Assembly: GCA_963813375.1 (NCBI GenBank)
Contig: CAWEYT010000010.1
Coordinates: 186,001-250,000, forward strand
DNA from: DASTFY01 sp963813375
Lineage (GTDB): Bacteria > Actinomycetota > Acidimicrobiia > Acidimicrobiales > Ilumatobacteraceae
DNA: 64,000 nucleotides
Direction: 5' to 3'
Made by a program: the position numbers and the translations under genes. Each line of letters begins with the position of its first letter. The stretch's first letter is position 1. The notes below the pieces were generated by a model, which had not been told where the DNA came from, did not search any database, and saw only the letters and a program-made list of their open reading frames with translations. Shown one piece after another: positions 55,698-64,000 of the stretch.

Positions 55698-56971
55698 GGC
55701 GCCGGGACCGAGGCCAGCAGCCGCAGGGCCGAGCCGGCCGCCGCCAGCGCGCTGGCCGCCGAGGCGTCCGAGAGCATGCCCTCGGGGCCGACCCAGTCAC
55801 CGGCCAGCAGCACGTTGGAAGTGGCCGTCGCCGTCACCGCCGGCCGCCCGGCCAGCCCGCCCTCCCCCGCCAACGGGAGGGCATGGGCGACCGTCACCCG
55901 CCGCAGGAACCGTTCCTGCTCGATGGACGACCCGTCGATGCCGCACCGCGACGCCAGAGCAGCCAGCTCCGCGCGGTCCTCGGCGGCCTCCTCTTGGTGC
56001 CCCGGAGGGAGGTAGTGCATCACCTCCACGATCGCGCGTCCCGGCGGCGCCAGGCGGGCGACGGGCGCGTGGACGGACAGGTACAGCGGCCGATCGAGGC
56101 CGAACACGACCGGGGGCTGGGCCGGGCGGGTGACGCCGAGCTCGAGGCAGGCCGCCTCGACCGGAGGGCCGAGGTCGCCGAAGGCGCCCGGCGCCCGGCC
56201 GAGGAGCCGGCACGCCTCGGCGGGCGGCAGGCCGGCCAGGATGACGGTCGTGGCCTCGACCGGTCCGTAGGCCGCATGGACGAGGGCCGACCGGCCGTCG
56301 GATTCGACCGCACCGACGGCGGTGCCCTCGTGCAGCGTGCCGCCCGCGCTCGCCAAGGCGCGGGCCAGCCCGTCGACGATGCCTTGCCAGCCCCCGTCGA
56401 CGTAGCGCACGCCCTGCAACCCGGCGCGGAGCTGGAGGACCGCAGCGCCGGCGTCCATCAGCTCTGGGGCGTTCCCGTACGACGTGACCCGGACGAGGGT
56501 GAGGACGAGCGCCCTCACGTCCTCGGGCAGGTCCTCGTCGTCGAACCAGTCGGTCACGGTACGGCCGGCGAGCCGGGACGCGTCGACCCGCGGCAACCGG
56601 GCCATCAGCCGGCCGAACCGCAGCCTGCTGGCCGGTCGCAGCAGTGGCGTCCGCGCCAACCGGCCAGGCCCGGTCGGGAACGGGTGCAGGGTGTCACCCA
56701 TGAGGACGTGCGCGCCGGTCGCCGGTGGCTGGCGGCCGGACGGTTCGAGTCCCCAACGCTTCAACACCGCCATGAACGGGCCCTGCTCGAACAAGGCGTG
56801 GGGGCCTTCGTTGAAGAGGTAGCCGTCGCGGTCGGTGGTGCGGGCGCGACCGCCTGCTGGACGAGCGTCGAGCACGAGCGTGCGAGCTCCGCCCTTGGCA
56901 GCCTCGACCGCGGCCACCAGGCCGGCCACGCCCGCGCCGATCACCACCACGTCGAACCGATCACTGCTCAT
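55694..56971 (-). CDS. FAD-dependent oxidoreductase (phytoene desaturase/amine oxidase-like)
   Basis: FDVVVIGAGVAGLVAAVEAAKGGARTLVLDARPAGGRARTTDRDGYLFNEGPHALF is the GxGxxG dinucleotide fold followed by the GG-R-x-T motif of the phytoene dehydrogenase/NAD(P)-binding family. The C-terminus VLLAGDWVGPEGMLSDASAASALAAAG is the FAD-closing block. About 425 residues. I prefer the ATG at 56969-56971 to that at 56996-56998, since the latter would be only about 10 bases from the predicted transcription start. As the ECF41 partner it is the likely main target of the sigma factor. Substrate unknown. Confidence 0.85.
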   Translation of the reverse strand: MSSDRFDVVVIGAGVAGLVAAVEAAKGGARTLVLDARPAGGRARTTDRDGYLFNEGPHALFEQGPFMAVLKRWGLEPSGRQPPATGAHVLMGDTLHPFPTGPGRLARTPLLRPASRLRFGRLMARLPRVDASRLAGRTVTDWFDDEDLPEDVRALVLTLVRVTSYGNAPELMDAGAAVLQLRAGLQGVRYVDGGWQGIVDGLARALASAGGTLHEGTAVGAVESDGRSALVHAAYGPVEATTVILAGLPPAEACRLLGRAPGAFGDLGPPVEAACLELGVTRPAQPPVVFGLDRPLYLSVHAPVARLAPPGRAIVEVMHYLPPGHQEEAAEDRAELAALASRCGIDGSSIEQERFLRRVTVAHALPLAGEGGLAGRPAVTATATSNVLLAGDWVGPEGMLSDASAASALAAAGSALRLLASVPAP

Positions 56972-57014
56972 CGTCGATCTCACTGCCTCCGTCTCCATGT
57001 GCCGTTGCCCTGTT

Positions 57015-57041
57015 GACGACGAACGGGCGCCCGTTGTGACA
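57015..57041 (-). promoter_or_regulatory. ECF41-type promoter TGTCACA-N16-CGTC
   Basis: TGTCACA at 57035-57041 and CGTC at 57015-57018 on the minus strand are separated by exactly 16 bases. This equals the published ECF41 promoter consensus and lies just upstream of the oxidoreductase-sigJ operon, so the operon is predicted to be autoregulated. Confidence 0.8.
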
Positions 57042-57061
57042 GGCGCCGGCGCGCCGCGACC

Positions 57062-57322
57062 TCAGGCCTGGTGGACGGACGCCCTGATCTCGGCCACGAG
57101 CGCGGCCTGGTTCGCCTCCGTCGTCACATCACGCCGCGCGAACTCGACGCCGTCGAGGCGGACGTCGGCGTAGAGGCTGTCACCGTCGGCGTGGAAGTGG
57201 AGGAAGGCGCGGGACCGATGGAGGAAGTTGCCCCGCCGCCGCTCCTTCAGCTCATCCATGCCCCGCAACGCCCCCAGCAGCGGTTCGAGTCTTTCCAGAT
57301 CGGCATCGTTGGCGTGCCGCAC
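57062..57322 (-). CDS. Small conserved actinobacterial protein, unknown function
   Basis: 86 residues: DLERLEPLLGALRGMDELKERRRGNFLHRSRAFLHFHADGDSLYADVRLDG. The pattern (short helix pair, then FLHFHxDxxxLYADVxLDG strands) resembles small conserved actinobacterial proteins. GTG start 21 bases after the membrane hydrolase stop, so probably co-transcribed. No motif suggests a function. Confidence 0.65.
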   Translation of the reverse strand: MRHANDADLERLEPLLGALRGMDELKERRRGNFLHRSRAFLHFHADGDSLYADVRLDGVEFARRDVTTEANQAALVAEIRASVHQA

Positions 57323-57343
57323 GGCCCGGACGGTAGTGGGCGG

Positions 57344-59040
57344 TCAGATGTCTTCGGAGGGGATGTGCGCCTGGAGCCGCTGCGTGTCGGCCACGGTCCA
57401 CCCCTCGGGCGGTACGACCGCGGCCCACGCGGCCGCGAAGTCGATGTCGTAGTTGTGGCCGTACCCCGACGGCGCGCCGAAGCCGGCCACCAGGTCGCTG
57501 ACCTCCTGCAGCGCCGCTCACGAACGGGAACCAGCTCACGTGCGGGGTGATGTCGTAGCCGAGCGGCTCCTGCATCCACGGCGGCTTGCGCCAGATCGAC
57601 GACCAGCTCCAGTTGCCGACGGGATCCGAGGGATGGTGGACGTAGAGGATGCGGGGCTGCTCCCAGGCGGGGTCGGGTGGTTCGAGGTCGGACGGGCGGT
57701 TGGCGAACTGCACCGTCGTGCCGCCGTCGTAGACGGGCCGCCAGAACGGTGTGCCGTCCTCCCGGTCATCCGTGAACTGCTTCCAGATCGTGTTCCCCGC
57801 GGTGGGGCCGGTGAACAGCATCCCCGAGGCGCCATCGGCCATGTTGGTCAGCGAGTCGGCGGCGTCGTCGCCGATGAACGGCTCCTCCGCCCCGTAGGAA
57901 CCGAGACTCTCCCCGAAGACGATCAGTTGCGGCCGCGAGTCCTCGGGCAGCTCCACCCACCGCTTGTGCACGGCCTCGTAGAGGGCCTGGCCGGCTTCGG
58001 CGGCGCGGTCCCGGTGCACGATGAAGGCCACCCAGCTCGGCAGGTACGAGTACTGCTGCGACACGATGGCGGTGTTGCCGGCGTGGAGGAGCTCCAGCGC
58101 GAGCACGCCGTCGGGATCGACCCAGCCGCTGCCGGTCGAGGTGACGACGGCCAGGACGTCGCGGTCGAAGCCACCGGCCCGCTCCAGATCGCGCGCCGCC
58201 AGCTCCGCGCGCGTTTCCGGGCTGTCGGCGGATTCGAGGCCGACGTAGGCCCGGACCGGCTCCATCACCTCTGCTTCCGGCCCGTGGAAGGCCTGCAGCT
58301 CCGTTTCGGACGTCGCCTGGGCCACGAAGGTCCGCCCGTACTCGCCCAGCGTGTCCCACGGGATCAGCGACTGCGGACTGCCGGAGGCCGTCGGCGTCGT
58401 GGGCTGCTCGATGCCCGACGCGGTCGTTTCGTCGAAGGCGCTCCACCGCTTGTCCAGCCAGTCGATGAAGCCCTCGAAGATGACGTCGCGCGTGATGACG
58501 ACGGCCAGGACGATGAACACCGCGGCGGTGATGCCGTGGGCGAGCGCCCGTGGGACGTGGCGACCGAGCAGGTCGTCCAGCCAGCCTCAGGCCGTGCCCG
58601 ATCAGGCGAGCCAGGAAGAAGAGGATGGCCGCGATCACGATCGTCATGAGGACCATGGGCACGAGCGACACCGCGGAGATGTGCGACATGCCGAGGAGGT
58701 CGCGCTGGTCGTTCTGCCAGATACACCCACAGCGCCAGGCAGACCGGGATGGCCACCGCCGCGACGCCCGGCCAGCACGATCCACGCCCACCACCTGAAC
58801 TTCGCGCTGGGCCGGCGCTGCGTGCGCGTCGAGGACGACGTTCCCGAGCGCTCCGAGCAGGGTCCCGATGAGGTAGCCGACGCCGAGGCACACGGCGCTC
58901 ACCGCGGCCTGCCACCCGGGGCCCCGCGGCATCATGCTCGGGTAGAGCGAGCGCCACCAGAAGATGAGGGCGACGACGAGCCCCACGTAGCTCGGCACTC
59001 GCAGCAGCGCCCCCCGGAGCCGACGGCGAGGTGGCGCCAC
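57344..59040 (-). CDS. Membrane alpha/beta-hydrolase-fold protein (Abhydrolase_9 type), five frame breaks
   Basis: Joined pieces give about 563 residues: four or five N-terminal membrane segments (PSYVGLVVALIFWWRSLYPS, VSAVCLGVGYLIGTLLGALG, WWAWIVLAGVAAVAIPVCLALW, LVPMVLMTIVIAAILFFLARL, FIVLAVVITRDVIFEG) and a C-terminal domain with the nucleophile elbow VFGESLGSYGAEE, FTGPTAGNTIW and ILYVHHPSDPVGNWSW, matching the actinobacterial Abhydrolase_9 family. Single-base gains near 58818, 58770, 58720, 58587 and 57513 explain all switches. The corrected end is the TGA at 57344-57346. Five breaks in 1.7 kb is the highest density here. GTG start, function unknown. Confidence 0.8.
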
Positions 59041-59106
59041 GGACCGGACTGTACCCGTCGGCCGCGCCCGAGGACGGGACCCGGTGGAGCGCGACGGGCC
59101 GCGACG

Positions 59107-59112
59107 TTGACA
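59107..59112 (+). promoter_or_regulatory. Perfect -35 TTGACA upstream of the threonine dehydratase
   Basis: TTGACA ends 31 bases before the ATG at 59144. A 17-base spacer leads to the poor -10 match GACATC (59130-59135), so the promoter is tentative. Confidence 0.3.
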
Positions 59113-59143
59113 CGACCCGCGTCCGGCTCGACATCCTCCGGCG

Positions 59144-60124
59144 ATGCCCGGCGCTCCCGTTTCCATCGGCGATGTCGAGGTCGCCGCCGGCCGGCTGGCC
59201 GGGGTGGCCCACCGCACGCCGGTCCTTCGCTCCCGCACGCTCGACGAGCGGACCGGGGGACGCCTCCACCTGAAGGCCGAGAACCTGCAGCGCATCGGGG
59301 CGTTCAAGTTCCGGGGCGCTTACAACCACCTCGCCGCCCTCGACGCCGACGTCCGCGCCCGGGGGGTGCTCACCTGCTCGTCGGGCAACCACAGCCAGGC
59401 CGTGGCCCTGTCCGCACGACTGCACGACACGCGGGCGGTCGTGCTCATGCCCGAGGACGCGCCGGTCAGCAAGGTGGCGGCCACCGAGGGCTACGGCGCG
59501 GAGGTGCTGCGCTTCGACCGCTACCGGCAGGACCGGGAGGAGATCACCGCCGAGACGGCCTCCCGCCTGGGCCTGCACGTGGTCCACGCCTACGACGATC
59601 CGTTCGTCATCGCCGGGCAGGGCACGGTGGCGCTGGAGCTCCTCGAGGAGTCCGGGCCGCTCGACGTGCTCGTGGTCTGCCTCGGCGGCGGTGGGCTCCT
59701 GGCCGGGTGCACCGTGGCCACGCGGGCGCTCGCCCCGGGCTGCCGCATCATCGGTGTGGAGCCCATGGACCGGCCGGCCGGGCGCAAGGCACGCGAGGAG
59801 GGCGCGCCGGTCACCGTGCCGGTGACACCGACCATCGCCGACGGCCAGCAGACGGCGCAGATCGGCCGCCGCAACTGCGCCATCATCGCCCCGGGTGTGG
59901 ACGACATCGTCGGCGTCACCGATGACGAGATCCTCGTCGCCATGCGGTTCCTGTTCGAGCGCCTCAAGGTCGTCGTCGAACCCAGCGGTGCGTCGGCGCT
60001 GGCGGCGATCCTGGCCGGGCGGATCGATGTCGAGGGTCAGTCCGTGGGCGTGACGCTCTCCGGCGGGAACATCGACATCGCCCAGTTCACCGCCCTGCTC
60101 GGCGGGGACCCGTCGACCGCGTGA
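59144..60124 (+). CDS. PLP-dependent threonine dehydratase / serine racemase family enzyme
   Basis: 326-residue fold type II PLP enzyme. AENLQRIGAFKFRGAYNHL has the Schiff-base Lys, TCSSGNHSQAVAL the phosphate/substrate loop, VCLGGGGLLAGC the Gly loop that binds PLP phosphate, and VTLSGGNID the C-terminal block. It lacks a C-terminal ACT domain, so it matches catabolic TdcB-like or serine racemase types, not IlvA. Divergent from the membrane hydrolase. Which amino acid it uses cannot be told. Confidence 0.88.
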   Translation: MPGAPVSIGDVEVAAGRLAGVAHRTPVLRSRTLDERTGGRLHLKAENLQRIGAFKFRGAYNHLAALDADVRARGVLTCSSGNHSQAVALSARLHDTRAVVLMPEDAPVSKVAATEGYGAEVLRFDRYRQDREEITAETASRLGLHVVHAYDDPFVIAGQGTVALELLEESGPLDVLVVCLGGGGLLAGCTVATRALAPGCRIIGVEPMDRPAGRKAREEGAPVTVPVTPTIADGQQTAQIGRRNCAIIAPGVDDIVGVTDDEILVAMRFLFERLKVVVEPSGASALAAILAGRIDVEGQSVGVTLSGGNIDIAQFTALLGGDPSTA

Positions 60125-60144
60125 GCGCGGCCAGCTATCGGTGT

Positions 60145-60994
60145 TCAGTCGCTGACAGTCAATGAGGTCGACAGCTCCCGATGGGATGCGATCTGACCTT
60201 GAAGTTCGCCGATCTTGCGCTCGGCCAACGCGATCACATCCGCACCAGCGATGAAGCGTCGCGGCGGCGGGTCCTCGTTCACGATGACGAGCAAGGCCTG
60301 AGCGAGCTTGTCCGGATCACCCGACTGTCGACCGTCCTGGGCCTCCCACCACTCCCGCTGCGCCGCGCTGCGCTCGCGCGTAGTCGGCGACCGACAACTC
60401 CGGCCAGATCAGCGAACCAGGACTGGCCAGCCCGGTGCGGAAGAAGCCCGGATTGACGATGGTGGTTCGGATGCCGAACGGCGCGATCTCCTGTTCGAGA
60501 GCACCCATCCATCCCTCCAATCCGAACTTCGAGGCCGCATACACCGAGGAGTACTCGAACGCCACCAGACCGGCACCCGACGAGATCGAGATCACATGCC
60601 CCGACCGCTGCTGCCGCATGACCGGGAGAACCGCCCTCGTCACATTCATCGGCCCGAGCAGGTTCGTCGCCAGCTGCTGCTCGACCTGCCGAGGCGACAT
60701 CTCCTCGAAGTAACCCTTGAACGAGCTACCCGCGTTGTTGACCAGCACATCGATCCGCCCGAACCGTTCGACCGCGGCCTCAACTGCCGTCGCTGCATCC
60801 TCAGTGCTCGTGACGTCAAGCGTGACCGCCAGCAGACTCTCCGAGTCTCCGATCGCCTCGGCAACAGTCTCCGCGTGACGACCGGTCGCGACCACCGCGT
60901 GCCCAGCGCCCAGCGCCGCCTTGCTGAACGACGCTCCCATCCCACGACCGGCACCGGTGATGAACCACACCTTCTTCTCGGCCACAGCGTCCAC
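60145..60994 (-). CDS. Short-chain dehydrogenase/reductase, one frame break
   Basis: Classical SDR of about 282 residues after removing one extra base near 60383. VWFITGAGRGMGASFSKAALGAGH is the TGxxxGxG cofactor site, DVLVNNAGSSFKG the NNAG motif, ISISSGAGLVAFEYSSVYAASKFGLEGW has catalytic Ser, Tyr and Lys (YxxxK), and NPGFFRTGL follows. The corrected C-terminus ends RELSTSLTVSD at the TGA at 60145-60147. Third-position GC looks lower than in neighbouring genes, possibly a recent acquisition. GTG start at 60994 or 60985. Confidence 0.87.
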
Positions 60995-61021
60995 CTGTTC
61001 GACCCCGAGCCGCTGCGCCGA

Positions 61022-61828
61022 CTACGCGCGGTCGAGGACGACGTCGAACGTGGCCTCGTTGCCGTCCATGTCGACGATCAGGGAGCTGCGCACGCCGAAC
61101 ACGGCATCCGAGTCGAGGTACTTGCTGCCGGCGTCGAAGGCGTGGGTGGTCACCGTCTTGTAGCCGGGCGCCGCGGCCACGACGTGGATGTGGGCGGGAC
61201 GCCAGGCGTGACGTCCCGTGGTGCGCAGCATCCTCCCGACCGGGCCGTCCTCGGGGATGGTGTAGTCGACCGGGCGCACGGTGCCGACCTCGTACCGGCC
61301 CTGCTCGTCCGTCGTGAAGATGCCCCGCAGGTCCATGCCGTGACCCTCGTTCTGCACGTCGTACAGCCCGTTGGATCCCACCTCCCACACGTCGAGGGTC
61401 GCGCCGGCGATCGGCTCGCCCTCGAGGTTGGTCACCGTGCCCCGGAGCACGAGCGGGTCCCCGTCGTCATCGATGATGATCGACTCGCCGAACTCCTTGG
61501 GCGGCGCACCGTCGACGTGGAACGGTCCGAAGACGGTGGGCTCGGTCGTGCCGTCGCTCGCCTCCTGGTTGACCATCTCGACCAGCATCGACACCCCGAG
61601 CGTGTCGGACAGCAGGATGAACTCCTGGCGGACGTCGTCGCACTTGTGCCCCACCTCGGTGAGGAACTGGATGCCCTTGAACCACTCGTCGCGCGTCAGT
61701 CCGACCTCCTCGACGAAGGCGTGCAGATGCTTGACCGCGGCCCGCATGATCTCGACGGTCCGGGGATCCCCCGAGAACGTCGCCTGGACCTCGGCCAGGT
61801 GGGCGGCGGGCGTGATGTTCTCGCTCAC
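61022..61828 (-). CDS. Intradiol ring-cleavage dioxygenase (catechol/hydroxyquinol 1,2-dioxygenase type)
   Basis: 268-residue non-heme Fe(III) enzyme. The N-terminal helical linker (RTVEIMRAAVKHLHAFVEEVGLTRDEWFKGIQFLTEVGHKCDDVRQEFILLSDTLG) is the dimerisation domain. Iron ligands appear as Tyr in SNGLYDVQ, Tyr in GRYEVGTVRPVDYTIP, and two His in RPAHIHVV. The LSDTLG-x-S block and long linker favour hydroxyquinol or chlorocatechol 1,2-dioxygenase over classical catechol enzymes. AGGAG precedes the GTG at 61828. Followed upstream by a thiolase, consistent with an ortho-cleavage route. Confidence 0.88.
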   Translation of the reverse strand: MSENITPAAHLAEVQATFSGDPRTVEIMRAAVKHLHAFVEEVGLTRDEWFKGIQFLTEVGHKCDDVRQEFILLSDTLGVSMLVEMVNQEASDGTTEPTVFGPFHVDGAPPKEFGESIIIDDDGDPLVLRGTVTNLEGEPIAGATLDVWEVGSNGLYDVQNEGHGMDLRGIFTTDEQGRYEVGTVRPVDYTIPEDGPVGRMLRTTGRHAWRPAHIHVVAAAPGYKTVTTHAFDAGSKYLDSDAVFGVRSSLIVDMDGNEATFDVVLDRA

Positions 61829-61842
61829 GGTTGCGGGCTCCT

Positions 61843-63038
<1,196 letters not shown>

Positions 63039-63042
<4 letters not shown>

Positions 63043-64000
63043 GGTGCATCCTGACGCAACCGGCGGCGTACGGGGAAGATCTCGAACGGGTGGATGCGCT
63101 GCAGCAGCCCGTCGATCCCGCTGCGGGCCACCGCGGCCATGACGACCGCCACCGACCCGAGGATGATGAAGCGCCAGGTGTCGGAGTCCTCGAAGCGGTC
63201 GGTGATGAACCAGAAGATGACGACGCCGATGATCGGGCCGATCTGGCTCCCGACACCGCCGATGACCACGATGAAGACGACCAGCGCCGTCCACGACAGC
63301 ACGCTGAAGGCGTCCTGGTTGGTGACCGTCGAGCTGTTGAGGTGGATCAGCGCGCCCGTGGCCCCGGTCCACAGCGCGGCGATCACCCACATGAGGAGCT
63401 TGGTGTTGCGGACGTTCACGCCCAGGCAGCGGGCACCCACCTCGGAGTCGCGCGCCGCCTGCATGGCCAGGCCGCGGCGGGAGCGCAGGATGAGCACCAC
63501 GATCAGGGTGGCGCCGACGGCGAGGGCCAGCGAGGCCCAGTAGATGAGGTCCCGCCTGCTCTCCAGCGAGTAGCCGGCGAACGTGTTCTTCACCGTCAAC
63601 GACTGCACGTTGCCGGCGCCGAGGGACTCGATGCGCAGCGTCGCCAATCGGAACACCTCGGCGATCACCCACGTGCCGATGGCGAAGTAGCCGCCCTGGA
63701 GGCGGAACGCGAACAGGGCCACGGGGATGGACAGCGCGGCCACGAGCACCCCGGCCAGGGCGATGGCGACGAACGGGTCGACGTTGTGCCGCTCGCTCAG
63801 CACGAAGAGCGTGTACGCGGCGACGCCCACGAACCCCTGCTGGCCCACCGTCACCAGGCCGGCGTACCCGGCCAGCAGGTTCCACATCTGGGCCAGGGAG
63901 AGGTAGTAGAAGATCTGCACCAGCGTGAGCTGCGTGCTGGCGCTCCCCCACAGCGGGAACAGCGCGAAGAAGATCGTCGCCGCGATGGCCAGCCCGGTCC
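63039..64000 (-). CDS. livM: Branched-chain-amino-acid-type ABC transporter permease LivM (5' end beyond window)
   Basis: At least 320 residues of a polytopic permease. LAQMWNLLAGYAGLVTVGQQGFVGVAAYTLFVL and GGYFAIGTWVIAEVFRLATLR are typical LivM blocks. SRRGLAMQAARDSEVGARCLGVNVRNTKLLMWVIAALWTGATGAL is the EAA-like cytoplasmic loop that contacts the ATPase, and GGVGSQIGPIIGVVIFW the following segment. The frame is open to the right edge, so the N-terminus is missing. Other subunits presumably lie beyond. LivM-type carriers serve amino acids, urea or aromatic acids; the neighbouring genes hint at the last. Confidence 0.9.

Overview
The window is 64 kb of GC-rich DNA that reads as a chromosome of an actinomycete, most likely of class Acidimicrobiia. 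The grounds are the actinobacterial-type integration host factor next to gmk, a PriA without a Walker A motif, a DUF1844-like gene back to back with infC, a SigJ/ECF41 sigma factor, an alaS neighbourhood with two small conserved unknowns and rarA, and a Thr-rich insert in SecD. The lineage is inferred; no rRNA gene is present to settle it.

Most of the window is one long, colinear, minus-strand housekeeping cluster. From upstream (high coordinates) to downstream it runs: ruvC-ruvA-ruvB; queA-tgt; yajC-secD-secF; apt-rel; hisS-aspS; rarA and two small conserved genes; alaS-ruvX-mltG-aroE-prepilin peptidase-aroC-aroK-aroB-aroQ-pepQ-efp-nusB; pyrR-pyrB-pyrC-carA-carB-pyrD-pyrF-mihF-gmk-rpoZ-coaBC-metK-priA; then def-fmt-mogA-hisG-csp-atl, and finally infC at the left edge. 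Many junctions are 4-base ATGA or GTGA overlaps. The cluster is interrupted by accessory genes: a secreted S8 protease between aspS and rarA, Ku and a VOC protein between rel and hisS, and three genes (dienelactone hydrolase, TPR protein, alpha/beta hydrolase) between ruvB and queA.

The right end (54-64 kb) is accessory: an FAD oxidoreductase/ECF41 sigma pair, a membrane-bound alpha/beta-hydrolase-fold protein, a PLP-dependent threonine dehydratase, a short-chain dehydrogenase, an intradiol ring-cleavage dioxygenase, a thiolase and a LivM-type permease cut by the window edge. The last three suggest aromatic-ring uptake and degradation.

About 30 reading-frame breaks occur in otherwise well conserved genes, including essential ones (carA, carB, aroB, fmt, secF, tgt). 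Nearly all are single-base gains or losses in short G/C runs, so they look like sequencing or assembly errors. Affected genes are given as full-length CDS spans with the break positions noted.

The best regulatory signals are a PyrR-binding RNA hairpin plus an in-gene intrinsic terminator at the head of the pyr operon, an exact ECF41-type promoter upstream of the oxidoreductase/sigma operon, an AUA-initiated infC, and several TANNNT boxes 6-9 bases before start codons that suggest leaderless mRNAs. I found no CRISPR array, tRNA, rRNA, insertion sequence or phage, and no clear new multi-gene system.
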